A stretch of DNA of 64,000 bases from Nitrosomonas sp. (lineage in GTDB: Bacteria; Pseudomonadota; Gammaproteobacteria; Burkholderiales; Nitrosomonadaceae): contig JADJES010000008.1 of assembly GCA_016708955.1 (NCBI GenBank), forward strand, positions 1-64,000, given 5' to 3'. Position 1 is the stretch's first letter. The number at the start of each line of letters is the position of its first letter. Of the stretch, positions 1 through 10,097 are shown piece after piece. The translations under genes and the position numbers were made by a program. A model generated the notes under the pieces. The model was not told the origin of the DNA. It searched no databases and was given only the letters and a program-made list of their open reading frames with translations.

Positions 1-60
1 TGAAATAAAGTGAATTAAGGTTGAAATTATCTCCGATTTTCAACGAAGAGGTTTTTTCAA

Positions 61-1270
61 CATGTCGACCAGTTTGTTGTATCACGCGCCTTTGGTATAG
101 TTGGTTATTTTATCAAAGCATTTTGTTTTATTGCGGGTGTCATAGTTGTTGCAATACAAGCGGATCATTGGCGATTGAGAGGTCCCGGTATGTAAGCCGC
201 GAGATGCATTGCCGGGGAAAGTTGGTTAGACGCTTCCAGGACATACCGGTATGGTCAAAAGCAGTCTATATCGACCTTCCGTTCAGCGGGTAGAATGCAC
301 CCGATGCCAAGCGTTCGTCAGGTAAAGATACAGTTTGCTGATGAGCACAAGCGCTAGACGTTCTTTCGAAAGATTGGTTTTGGATCTCTAGGCACATGAC
401 CATCCAGGCAGTAGCACGCCATCTTGGAGTGAGCTGGGATCTGGTTAGGGAATACGGAAGGACAATCTGAATAACGTTATCGGTTGCCGAAATTGGCCAA
501 GATAAAACGCATTGCGCTGGATGAAAATATACCAAGGCAAGAAGCTGGGTTCTTAACGATAGTTCGGATCTTCAACATGATGGGGCAGTGATTTTTGTTG
601 GCAATGGGAAAGGTGCCGATGCACTGATTCCGTTTTGGAAGCGTTTAAACGATCGGGTGCACGGATTGAAGCGGTTGCGACCGACATGGGGCCAGCATAC
701 ATCAGTGCAGTGCGGGCTAATATCCCAGATGCAACGCTAGTGTTCGATCACTTCCATATTATTAAGCTGTTCAACGAAAGTTGACAAAACCGCGTCGTGA
801 TCTGCAACGAGAAGCAGAAAATGGGTTGGGCAAACCCGTTTTGAAGGGCATTCGCTGGCTGTTGCTGAAGAACCCTGACAACCTGGATGACAAGCGCAAT
901 GAACGTCAACGTCTGGACGAAGCATTAAAGCTCAATGAGCCTTGGCAACGGCCTATTACATGAAAGAGAGTTACGCAATATCTGGCAACAACCGGATAAA
1001 CTCTCAGCTCAAAATGCATTGGATGAATGGGTAAAAAAGCCGCTGCTTCGGATGTCAACATGCTCAAGCAATTCTCTAAAACTATTGCAGCACACCGCTC
1101 AGGTATCCTGGCTTATTTCGATTTTAATGGTTTATCAACCGGGCCGTTGGAAGGTACCAACAACAAGATAAAAAACTTTGCACAAAATGGCCTATGGTTT
1201 CAGAGATGTCGAGTTCTTTAAACTCAAAATTATGGCGCTGCATGAAACCAATTATGTCCTTGTCGGTTAA
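61..1270 (+). pseudogene. ISL3-family transposase, decayed
   Basis: The plus strand carries an ISL3-type transposase in all three frames, broken by many frameshifts. Recognisable pieces in order are: an N-terminal start near 61 (MSTSLLYHA), the RDIPVWSKAVYIDLP segment near 240-285 ahead of the cysteine-containing ECTRCQAF segment, and the DDE-domain block ATDMGPAYISAVRANIPDA near 680-735. These are followed by VFDHFHIIKLFNEK, LTKPRRDLQREAENG near 781, and the C-terminal GPLEGTNNKIK with a NYVLVG end near 1265. The order and content match full-length ISL3 transposases, so this is one element and not several genes. It cannot make an active protein as written. I could not define its terminal inverted repeats; the left end may lie outside the window. 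Confidence 0.8.
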
Positions 1271-1306
1271 ACCCAAAAGTACGCACTTGCCGGATGAACC
1301 GCAAAA

Positions 1307-1627
1307 CAACCCGAAAAGAGAGATATCAGTCTATTAAAAGAAGGCGTATCAAGAGCAGTACTGATCTCTGAGTTTGGTGCCCCTGTTATCAGTGAATATA
1401 AAAATGATAAAAGGTTTGAAATCTTCAAATTTGTGCAAGGGTATAGCACAGGTGCCAAGGCAGGCAGAGCTTTCTTTCATGGCGCAGCAAGTGTTGCTAC
1501 GTTGGGATTGTGGGAGCTTGTTGGTACACCGGCTGAAATAACGTTTAATGGCGACGAAATGGCTTTTCAAGTCAGTTATGATGAAAATGATCTGGTTGAT
1601 GAAGTAAAGTTAATAACAAAAGAATAA
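1307..1627 (+). pseudogene. Lipoprotein-like protein, 5' end lost next to the ISL3 remnant
   Basis: An open frame of about 100 codons runs into the ISL3 remnant without a convincing start; the first usable codon is a GTG at 1433 in the middle of the domain. The protein contains VLISEFGAP, a RFEIFKFVQGYS strand and a FFHGAASVATLGLWEL segment followed by VGTPAE. I recognise this pattern from small secreted or lipoprotein-like hypothetical proteins of Nitrosomonas and relatives that normally begin with a lipobox signal peptide. That N-terminal part is absent here, which fits loss of the 5' end when the IS inserted or decayed. Function unknown. Confidence 0.6.
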
Positions 1628-1648
1628 ATTGCGTATTGCGCTGAATAA

Positions 1649-2755
1649 TTACAAACCGGTTTGCAACCCTGGTATGCCGATTCGTTGTATATAAATGGCG
1701 TTGTTTCCTTCTTCGTAAGCGAGTAATTTGCCTTCTTTTTGCCAGAGACGAAATGCCAGGGAGTAGGACAATACCCGTATCGGGTAATCGCGCGGCAGTG
1801 TTTGTAGATAGGGCTGAATAGTCGTGAAATCGGTAGCGCCGTATTGCTGCATGATAAAACGCAGGCCTCCGTTAGCCGGACCGATGTTATAGGCTAATAA
1901 GCCTAAAAAGAGATCGCCATTCATTTCGGCTAGATAGTGTTTGAATGTGGCAGCACCGACAAAGGCATTGTGCCGGGGATTTTCCAGCGAGATTTTTTCA
2001 GTACCCAGCCGTTTATGCGCCTGAACCAAGACTGTTTTCGGGACTTTAGTGATTTGGAATAAACCGCGCCCGCCGTCACTGCTGTCTCTGGGTATGAATG
2101 ATGATTCTGTAGCTGCAATGCCCTGTAATAGATTGATATCGACATCGAACGATCTGGCAGCATCTTCGATAGCTTGTTGATATTCTTGTGAGCGGCTAAT
2201 CATTTTTTGCAGTTGTGATGAGCTGTGTCTGCGATAGGCTGCATAGACTTGATGTGAGATTGTTACCCGGCTTGCCTCTTCCTTTCCGCCTACCAATGTA
2301 CGGAAATTTCCGTAAGCCAGAGTAAATTGGTCATGGGTAACCAAAAAGGCGATCAGCAAGGCAAATGAAAGGGATAGGATCGGGGTCAATAATTCAGAAT
2401 GGGATTGTAGCCATTTTCTCAGCTTCCACCAGCCGATGAGAAACACGCAAGCAACCAACACCAGCGCTAATACGCCGATCGCGAACGGAAGCAGGCTGCT
2501 GAAAAAACTGGTGCCTGAGAACCGGCTCGCGGAATAGCCTAATAGCACGATGATGGCCGAAACCGCAATAATGCTCAAACCAAGGATCTCTAAGCTGATC
2601 AGCAATAAATTCCACTTGAATTCACCGGTTTGTTTTTTTCTCAACCGTTTCTGCGGTTTGTTTGTGCCGGTACGTACTGCCGGGCTACGCCTACGCTTGG
2701 GTTTAGGCTTCACATTACTGGATTCAGGATTGTTGAGATGAGTCGTTTTATCCAT
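1649..2755 (-). CDS. Membrane-anchored lytic transglycosylase (SLT domain)
   Basis: The protein has 368 residues. A basic N-terminal tail (about 1-45) is followed by three hydrophobic segments near residues 48-76, 88-110 and 120-143, then a soluble C-terminal part. The SLT (goose-lysozyme-like) domain starts near residue 190. It shows the catalytic glutamate in AATESSF (about 217), the GGRGLFQI motif (about 228-235) and the AYNIGPANGG motif, all typical of family 1 lytic transglycosylases that cleave peptidoglycan MurNAc-GlcNAc bonds. The three membrane spans before the domain are unusual, because most family members have a signal peptide or lipid anchor. The gene is followed at a distance by the convergent relic region and is preceded by the decarboxylase gene on the same strand (about 40 bp gap). 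Confidence 0.85.
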   Translation of the reverse strand: MDKTTHLNNPESSNVKPKPKRRRSPAVRTGTNKPQKRLRKKQTGEFKWNLLLISLEILGLSIIAVSAIIVLLGYSASRFSGTSFFSSLLPFAIGVLALVLVACVFLIGWWKLRKWLQSHSELLTPILSLSFALLIAFLVTHDQFTLAYGNFRTLVGGKEEASRVTISHQVYAAYRRHSSSQLQKMISRSQEYQQAIEDAARSFDVDINLLQGIAATESSFIPRDSSDGGRGLFQITKVPKTVLVQAHKRLGTEKISLENPRHNAFVGAATFKHYLAEMNGDLFLGLLAYNIGPANGGLRFIMQQYGATDFTTIQPYLQTLPRDYPIRVLSYSLAFRLWQKEGKLLAYEEGNNAIYIQRIGIPGLQTGL

Positions 2756-2796
2756 TGGGATACAAGTCTAAACTGTTTAATATAAATTCTGCTAGT

Positions 2797-4778
2797 TTAG
2801 AGCTTATCTAATTTCGTTAAACTCTTTTCTTCAGCAGTAGTTAATAATCTCAAGCAGGGGAGATAACCGTCATAAACGATTCCGTGCACTTCTATTCGTT
2901 TTTGCGAACGTAACATACTGATCAAGTACTGTGTGATTCCTTGTGTGATCATTTGCCCGGGAACGAGCACCGGGATCCCCGGCGGGTATGGGGTGATCTG
3001 ATCGGCGCTTACTCGGCCATTCAGATTTGAGTTGACCTTATCCTGCTCGTCCAGAAGTGGCATGAGTTCGCCGCCGCAGTAGAATGCATCGCGCGGTAGA
3101 TACTTTAGTTCAGTGAAGCGAGGAATTTCAGCTGTTTGATAGAGTCTCTGCGGTGCGCGATTTTCACGGGCGATTCGCATCATTGCATCATATAAGCGTG
3201 ATACCTTGCTGCGGGTGGTGCCGATGGTAAGGAGCAAAGTAAGCGTGTTGAAAGTGGATTTTTCTACCTGGATATTAAAGCGCTCAAACAGTTCGTGAAT
3301 TAATTCCTCAATAGTGAATCCGCAGCGGGAGATATCTACCGTTACTTTGGTGGGGTCGAGTTGAACATTATCCTGCTTTATTTCATCTGGCAGAAGGTCG
3401 GAAAGCTCCAGCACCCGGAAAGCTCCAGTGGAATTAATTTGCGCACGTAATTCTTTTGCCAGCTCTAATGTGCGTGAAAGCAGTTTATACCCCTCCAGAA
3501 CGATTTGCTTTCGAGCCACGTCAAGACTTGCGATCATGCTGTACTGTGGACTGGTAGAGGTATGCATGTTGAAAATCTCGCGAAACAGATGTTCGTTGAA
3601 ATCAGGGTCGTTGACATGAATCATGCTGGATTGTGAGAAAGCGGACATTACTTTGTGGGTGCTTTGAGTGGCATAATCTGCCCCAGCTTCCAGTGCAGTG
3701 GGCCGAAAAGCAGGATGGAAGCGGGCAAAGCCATACCATGCTTCATCAATGATTACTTTCATGCCTTTGGCATGTGCGGCTTGAATAATCGGAGGTAAGT
3801 CGTAGCGCAAACCATCATAAGTGCAATTGGTCAGTATCAGTGCTTGCGCATCACCATGCTCTTCGATTGCTTTGAATAGCGTTTGTTTGGGCACCGGTCC
3901 GTAAATATTAAATTTTTGTTGACTGAGGAATCCAGATAGATTGGATAAGCACCCGATAGCACTACGCCATGATGAACCGATTTATGGCAATTACGATCCA
4001 GTAACAGTTTGTTGCCAGGTGCCAGCAGTGTCTGGAAAATGACTTTGTTGGCAGTGGAAGTGCCATTGGTGGCAAAGAATGTCCGGCGTGCGCCAAATGC
4101 CTTAGCTGCAACTTTCTGTGCTTCCGCTATTACTCCAGTAGGTTCCATCAAAGAATCGAGCATCGGCACAGATACAGAAAGATCAGCGCGGAATATGTGC
4201 TCTCCAATGAATTCATAGAAATCGCTTACCCAAGGGCTGTCCCGCAGTGAATCACCGGAAGAATGCCCTGGGGTATGCCATGAATCCTTTGCCATTAGCA
4301 CGTAGTTTTTCAGCTGATCATAGAAAGGCGTGCGTGCTTTTTCCTGAAGCTGGGCGTTGAGAATGCGGTACATGCCCCGATAGTCGCGCTCTTCCCGGTA
4401 AAAGTAACCATCAACGGTTTCGGAGAAAAGTGCATCGACCACTTCATCCTCTTGTTCCTGTGCGATCAGGATGTAAATATTCAGTTCCGGCCGGAAAAGA
4501 TTAATTTTCTGCACCAACTCCAGTGCAGTAATTTGCAGGTCGCGCGCATGCTTGCCATGATTCTTTAAGGTGTAGAGCCGGTCATCAACGACTAACCCCT
4601 GGATATCGCCGTCTTGTTCAATCGACTGAAGCGCTTCATGTGCTGTGGTAACACCAGAAAAGAGGATACCAAATGGATTCTCCATAGATTTGGCAGCGGC
4701 ATTCAGTCCCTTGATGAGTTCTTTTAGTACCAATTTCTCATCGTTAATAATTAGAATCCGGCTGATCGGTTTCTTCAT
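2797..4778 (-). CDS. Orn/Lys/Arg decarboxylase family (PLP fold I), one apparent frameshift
   Basis: Two frames together encode one basic amino acid decarboxylase of about 660 residues. The N-terminal part has a receiver-like wing domain (ILIINDEKLVLKEL), then the PLP-domain start with DSWHTPGHSSGDS and FFATNGTSTANK. The second frame holds the PLP-lysine motif STHKVMSAFSQSSM and the C-terminal domain ending near 2797. The break is at 3913-3917. On the coding strand the run reads five A, and one extra A restores VNKKFNIYGPVP and joins the frames without loss. The substrate (lysine, arginine or ornithine) cannot be decided from sequence alone. I regard the gene as probably intact and the frameshift as a sequencing error. 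Confidence 0.85.
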
Positions 4779-5009
4779 GAAATACTGCCTATTGAATTGA
4801 GTATGCCGCCCTTTGTTTCGAATCTCTAGGGAGTCTTTCCAAGAATAGCGATCGTAGCGAGGGGAAGTTTTTTGAGACAGATTTTTCGATTATTTGAGGC
4901 GAGTAGTTATTCTATTTAACGAGAATAATCGGAAAATATCACCAAAATAGCTTTTCTGCAGTAGATTGCTCTATTCTCGGACAGCCTCCTAGTTGGCTAA
5001 TCAATTTTC

Positions 5010-5930
5010 TTATTCATAGCTTATTAAGGTAAATTGAAATGATTTTGCGTCGGATAATTGCATCAGCACATTCTTGACCACTGTAGAAGCGTTGATCATT
5101 ACAGATGGAATGTGTAATTGGCCGCTTCCGCTCGAGAATGTAGCGATGCTGGTTGGGATTGTTGGCAATGACGCGATACTCACCGGTTCAAGTTCAAATA
5201 CGTAGGCTGGATTATCTTCAATCAACCGTAAATTGACCGCCAATGCTTCTCCCGTTCCAATATCGACTGCGAAGCTGAGAATACTCTCATTAAATACACC
5301 CACTGCATTAGTGACCGCGGCATGATCAATCTGCACGAAATTACTAAACGAAACATGTGAGCCGTCAAAATCTTTTAGCGGGGCTTCTTTCAGGTTGCCG
5401 CCCAGATTGGCTATTGGCAGTTTCTCAATGGCATCAATGACGTTCATTCCATCAAAAATAACGCGCCCGAATACCGTGAAACCGCCATTCTGTGTATCTA
5501 AGTCACCGGGACCGGAATTGTCTGCGAGATTGACAAACCATTGACTGGTTGCACTGTTTGGATTACCGGAAAGTTTCGCCATGGCAACGGTCCCGCGTGT
5601 ATTGGAAATCTTAAATTCATTGGTAATCGGAGGAAAGGTATTAACCGGTTCGAGTGTTTTTTCATCGATACCATCAACAATCTTGAAACCGCCGCCTTGA
5701 ATGACAAAGCCAGGAACGCTACGGTGGAAGATCCCGTTTTTATAGGCTTCGCTATCGATGTAGTTGAGAAAGTTGGCTGAGGTAATTGGTGTTTGTGTTT
5801 CAAACAATTCGATACAAAATTGACCCATGTTGGTGTTAAAACAAGCGACTGGATTAGCTTGTGTAATAGTTGATAAAGAAAACAAGCAGGTAAATAGTGC
5901 GGTTTTATAAGAGGTTTGAATAGGGCGCAT
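5010..5930 (-). CDS. Periplasmic cyclophilin-type peptidyl-prolyl cis-trans isomerase with C-terminal extension
   Basis: The protein has 306 residues with a signal peptide (about 1-25, ending ITQANP). The cyclophilin domain covers about residues 27-200 and includes NFLNYIDSEAY, FHRSVPGFVIQGGG, GTVAMAKLSGNPNSATSQWF and GFTVFGRVIFDGMNV, with the catalytic arginine in FHRS. It should isomerise Xaa-Pro bonds during folding of exported proteins. A further 100 residues without recognised motifs follow and look beta-rich; similar tails occur in other secreted cyclophilins of this group. The gene stands alone with about 230 bp upstream and about 100 bp to the next gene. Confidence 0.88.
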   Translation of the reverse strand: MRPIQTSYKTALFTCLFSLSTITQANPVACFNTNMGQFCIELFETQTPITSANFLNYIDSEAYKNGIFHRSVPGFVIQGGGFKIVDGIDEKTLEPVNTFPPITNEFKISNTRGTVAMAKLSGNPNSATSQWFVNLADNSGPGDLDTQNGGFTVFGRVIFDGMNVIDAIEKLPIANLGGNLKEAPLKDFDGSHVSFSNFVQIDHAAVTNAVGVFNESILSFAVDIGTGEALAVNLRLIEDNPAYVFELEPVSIASLPTIPTSIATFSSGSGQLHIPSVMINASTVVKNVLMQLSDAKSFQFTLISYE

Positions 5931-6035
5931 AATGATTGAAAGTGTATGAAGAATAAAATTGGATTGTACTGACAGAAATCTGCGTGAAGCAATTGTTTTA
6001 TTATTGATAAGCTTCAGCTTTGTAGCAAAGAGATG

Positions 6036-6690
6036 CTACGGTATCGGAATTAATGGTTTTTTAACGCGATGCACAAAGTGAAAATAAATCAATGCACTCG
6101 CGATGGCTGCAAAGAAACACCAAACTGAGGCAAAGGTTTCCAGAAAAGTAAAATAAGCAACGAAGAAACCGAGCGTTATGATGATCCCTGTAATATACAA
6201 GTGCTTATAACTGGAAAAAATAAATGGCACGCAGGTGGCTAGTAGATACAAAACAATAACGAGTTGGTAAACACCCACATGATGTTTGTAATTGATACTG
6301 TGATTGATAATTTCTGCGCTAATTGGCTCGTCAGCAAGACCGATGCTGGTATAGACCGCAAGCCCAAGACCTGCCATACCGATTGATGCCATAATTTTCC
6401 TGCGTTTACTGTCTGTTTCTGCGCAATAGACTGCGAAAGGCGCAAACAACGGCCAGATAATTCCAATAAAGACTCCGAAAATATTACTTAGCCAGAATGG
6501 AATTTGTGATGTGTCGTTATTGCTTAGAGAAACCCACAGCAATCCTTCCACCAATTGCTGGATGGCAAAAATAAATGGAATTAACGCGATGGGAAGATCC
6601 TTCTGATAAATGGTTTTCCCGGACAGTTGCGACACCGATAACCAAGAGTGCTCCACTCACAATAAAACTTGCTTCTGCTGAAAAACACAT
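6036..6690 (-). CDS. DUF6629-like multi-pass membrane protein, one apparent frameshift
   Basis: The longest single frame starts at 6656, but the family N-terminus MCFSAEASF is encoded in another frame from an ATG at 6690. The two frames join at 6618-6620, where the coding strand has GGG; removing one G gives a continuous ATVRKTIYQKDLPIALIPF. The rest holds the FAIQQLVEGLLWV segment and about six to seven hydrophobic helices, ending with HFVHRVKKPLIPIP. Proteins beginning MCFSAxASF with the AIQQ-EG-LW motif belong to DUF6629; their function is unknown. I take the start at 6690 as real. Confidence 0.7.
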
Positions 6691-6979
6691 CTTGATTATC
6701 TGTTCCTAGGCAACTAATTTTTTATATTTTAAGCATGGTGCTTTTTTAACACCTTAATCGAACTAGCCGGACAAAGTCCAGTAATTAATTGCTATCTATC
6801 CGGCAACCTAAATCTGTTTAATGCCTAACAGAAATGTTCGATGATGCCCTGAAATGCGCGACTTCCTTTTATTGTTGTGTCAATAGATACAGTTTTGGTG
6901 GTTTTGAAGATGGCGTTGTTTGTTAGAATTCTGCTAAAATGCGAAATTCTATAAAAGTGTCAAGCAAGGAAAAGTTGTC

Positions 6980-7303
6980 ATGGCTTATGTAGTAACCGAA
7001 AATTGTATTAAATGTAAATATACAGATTGTGTGGATGTATGCCCGGTGGATTGTTTTCGCGAAGGGCCCAATTGTTTGGTCATTGATCCCGATGAGTGTA
7101 TTGATTGCACATTATGTGTTGCAGAATGTCCGGTAGAAGCAATTTATGCCGAGGATGATGTGCCTGATCAGCAGCTTAATTTCATCAAGCTGAATGCTGA
7201 GTTGTCAAAAAAATGGCGACCGATCATTGAGAAAAAAGACGCCCCCCCTGATGCGGATGATTGGGCAAGCGTTGCGGATAAACTGAAATATTTGGAACGC
7301 TAA
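6980..7303 (+). CDS. fdxA: 7Fe ferredoxin (3Fe-4S/4Fe-4S), FdxA type
   Basis: The protein has 107 residues, the usual length for Azotobacter-type FdxA. The N-terminal cysteines lie in CIKCKYTDCVDVCPVDC, and a second cluster motif CIDCTLCVAECP follows near residues 39-50. The aspartate-rich C-terminal tail lacks cysteines, as expected. It carries one 3Fe-4S and one 4Fe-4S cluster and acts as a cytoplasmic low-potential electron carrier. A start at 6980 with an upstream purine-rich AAGGAAAAG sequence is convincing. The nuclease gene follows on the same strand after about 30 bp, but no functional link is implied. Confidence 0.95.
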   Translation: MAYVVTENCIKCKYTDCVDVCPVDCFREGPNCLVIDPDECIDCTLCVAECPVEAIYAEDDVPDQQLNFIKLNAELSKKWRPIIEKKDAPPDADDWASVADKLKYLER

Positions 7304-7331
7304 TAAGAAATTGCGGTAATTTAGATGCCGC

Positions 7332-10097
7332 ATGTTTGACTCTTTACTATTCCCGCAAATCCCCTTTAGCGAGGTTTTTAAGCGCATAAGTGCCGGTACT
7401 ACGGTTGTAACACCAAACCGGAGACTTGCATTGGCGCTTAAAGAAGAATTTAATCAAGATCAAATCAGCCTAAAATTGGCAGTTTGGTACTCTGCTGATG
7501 TACTGCCATTTATAGCCTTAATTGAGCGTATTTACCTCGATGCACTGTATGCCAAGCAAATATCCACTTTGCCGCTTTTGCTGTCCGCAGCACAGGAGCA
7601 AGTTCTGTGGGAATCGATTATTCAATCTTCTGCAGCAGGAAAAACATTACTGAGGATTTCACAGACTGCGCAAAGTGTTCAGGAAGCATGGCAACTGGCA
7701 CATGCTTGGCAGCTTATCCCAAAACTGAAAGATTTTTATCCGAATGAAGATGGTAAAGCGTTTCTGGATTGGGCGAAATCCTATCAGGAAAAAACAGCGC
7801 TTAACCGGCAAACAGACCAGGCGCGTATTTGTGATCTGATCACAGAACAATACGAATACCTGGATATAAAAAAACCATCTGCTTTGGTTTGCTATGGTTT
7901 TGATGTTTTTACGCCGCAGCAAATCACTTTATTAAAGAAACTGATCGCTACTGGATGCGAGGTCGTAATTGCCAATCCGGCAGCTAAGCGTACATTAGCG
8001 CTGGATGGTATCCGGCGCATTGAGTATGTGAGCAGTCGTGAAGAGATTTTTCAGGCCGCAGTGTGGGCACGGTGCAAAATAGAAGAGGCAGATCATGCAG
8101 TTCGTGTAGGCATCGTGGTGCCTGCGCTGTCCAGTCGCCGCAGCACACTGATTCGTATTTTTAATGCGGTGATGTATCCGGATATAAGATTTGCATTACC
8201 GGGTGCTACGCGGCCAGTTGCGCCATTTAATGTTTCGTTGGGTTTGGCGCTAACGGCTTATCCACTGATTGATGCGGCTTTTACAAGCCTGGAATTGTTG
8301 GGCCGGGAAATGGAGTTTAGCCGCGTAAGTCATTGGCTACGGTCTCCATTTTTTGCTGGTGGAGAAACGGAAATGATGCAGCGTGCGTTACTGGACGCAC
8401 GTATACGGCGGTATGCCGAGCCTTTAATCACTCTGGATCGATTAATAACACTCGTGCAGCAAGCTGGTGGACAAGCAAATTGTCCGATCCTGCTACAACG
8501 CTTGTCAGCATTAGTCACATTTCGTCAAACAAAACTCCCCAGATCAGAGGGCCATGCTGTTTTTGCCAAAATTATTTCTGAAGTACTGCAGATTTCGGGT
8601 TTTCCTGGAGAGCGCAGTTTGGATTCCACGGAATACCAAACATTAGAAAAATGGCAAGCGTTAGTTGCGGATCTTGCGACACTGGACCATGTCTGCGCAA
8701 AAGTCAGTTATCTTGAAGCGATCAGTCGCCTAAGGCACATGGCAAGCGATACATTGTTTCAACCCGAAACACCCGAAGTGCCCATTCAGATTCTCGGGGT
8801 GTTGGAAGCGGCAGGGATGACGTTTGATCATCTCTGGGTCATGGGTTTGTCAGATGAACATTGGCCTTTGCGTGCCAGCCCCAATCCATTTCTGCCACTG
8901 GAGTTGCAGCGCCGGGAAAAGTTGCCTCTGGGGTCTACACTGGAATCACTGGCTTACTGCCGAAAATTGACAGATGGTTGGCTATCCAACGCGAAAGAAG
9001 TGATTCTAAGTTACCCCAAACATAGTGACGATCGTGACGGACATGAACTAAAGCCCAGTCCATTGATTAGATCGATCCCGGAAACTAAACGAGATTCTTC
9101 TGTTGTTTCGCAGCATCGCGATCTCATTATCCAATCCTGTGAGTTGGAGCAGGTTGAAGACAGCCAAGTGCTGCCCTTGGAACAGGGAGCTGCCAATCAA
9201 GGTTTCAGGGGTGGTACGGCTGTGGTCAAGGATTATGCCGCATGCCCATTTCGGGCCTGGGCTAAGCATCGATTGTTAATAGAAAGCCTGAATGTACCCC
9301 ACACCGGTTTAAATGCGATGGAGCGCGGCGCATTGGTGCATCAGGTATTGGCACAGTTATGGAGTCAACTGAAAACCAAAGATGTGCTCGATACCACGAG
9401 TGATCTTAACCTTGAAGAGTTGTTGACAAGCGCCGCCGATAAAGCAATTTTACAGATGCAGCAATATAGACCGATTGCGCTTTCAGGCCGGTTTGCACAG
9501 ATTGAGCAACAGCGTCTTGTGTACTTGATACGTGAGTGGCTGAATGAAGAAAAGAAGCGGGGACATTTTACTGTCATTGCAACCGAAGAGAAACGCACCA
9601 TCCAGATAGGTAACCTGGTATTGAATGCACGCCTGGATCGAGTCGATGAGCTGGAGGACGGGCAGCACATCGTGATTGATTACAAAACTCGGAAACAATC
9701 CGTTCAGACTATGCTCGGAGAACGTCCGGATGAGCCGCAACTTCCATTGTATCTGGTAATGACCGAAGCACAGCAGCAAGCTTCGGGCGTTGCGTTCGCT
9801 GCTGTTAAGCGAGGAGAAATGGGGTTTGCGGCGATTGTACGAGATCCGGATATGTTGCCAGGCGTGAAAGCATTCTCGCAAATAAATGCATGTAAACAAT
9901 TCGACTCCTGGGAGGAGTTGATTGCGACATGGCGGCAACATTTGACGGAACTTGCGGAGGGTTTTTGCAATGGCGATGCCAGAGTAAATCCTAAGAATTT
10001 TCCGGCAACCTGTGAAAATTGCGATATGCAATTGTTTTGCCGGATTCATGAGCGGATTGGCGAGAAGCGCATTGAACAGGATAATGAAAATGGTTGA
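7332..10097 (+). CDS. AddB-like DNA repair nuclease (PD-(D/E)XK, Fe-S)
   Basis: The protein has 921 residues and resembles the family annotated as probable DNA repair protein (TIGR03623) that pairs with a UvrD/AddA-like helicase in betaproteobacteria. The N-terminal two thirds are an inactivated helicase-like fold (TPNRRLALALKEEF near residue 29). The C-terminal nuclease domain contains KDYAACPFRAWA (first iron-sulfur cysteine, about 638) and the catalytic IDYKTRK (about 782). The remaining cluster cysteines are in CENCDMQLFC near 895-904, which is the AddB-type arrangement. Its last codons overlap the start of the AddA-like gene, so the two are probably translated together and form a double-strand-break end-processing complex. 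Confidence 0.85.
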   Translation: MFDSLLFPQIPFSEVFKRISAGTTVVTPNRRLALALKEEFNQDQISLKLAVWYSADVLPFIALIERIYLDALYAKQISTLPLLLSAAQEQVLWESIIQSSAAGKTLLRISQTAQSVQEAWQLAHAWQLIPKLKDFYPNEDGKAFLDWAKSYQEKTALNRQTDQARICDLITEQYEYLDIKKPSALVCYGFDVFTPQQITLLKKLIATGCEVVIANPAAKRTLALDGIRRIEYVSSREEIFQAAVWARCKIEEADHAVRVGIVVPALSSRRSTLIRIFNAVMYPDIRFALPGATRPVAPFNVSLGLALTAYPLIDAAFTSLELLGREMEFSRVSHWLRSPFFAGGETEMMQRALLDARIRRYAEPLITLDRLITLVQQAGGQANCPILLQRLSALVTFRQTKLPRSEGHAVFAKIISEVLQISGFPGERSLDSTEYQTLEKWQALVADLATLDHVCAKVSYLEAISRLRHMASDTLFQPETPEVPIQILGVLEAAGMTFDHLWVMGLSDEHWPLRASPNPFLPLELQRREKLPLGSTLESLAYCRKLTDGWLSNAKEVILSYPKHSDDRDGHELKPSPLIRSIPETKRDSSVVSQHRDLIIQSCELEQVEDSQVLPLEQGAANQGFRGGTAVVKDYAACPFRAWAKHRLLIESLNVPHTGLNAMERGALVHQVLAQLWSQLKTKDVLDTTSDLNLEELLTSAADKAILQMQQYRPIALSGRFAQIEQQRLVYLIREWLNEEKKRGHFTVIATEEKRTIQIGNLVLNARLDRVDELEDGQHIVIDYKTRKQSVQTMLGERPDEPQLPLYLVMTEAQQQASGVAFAAVKRGEMGFAAIVRDPDMLPGVKAFSQINACKQFDSWEELIATWRQHLTELAEGFCNGDARVNPKNFPATCENCDMQLFCRIHERIGEKRIEQDNENG

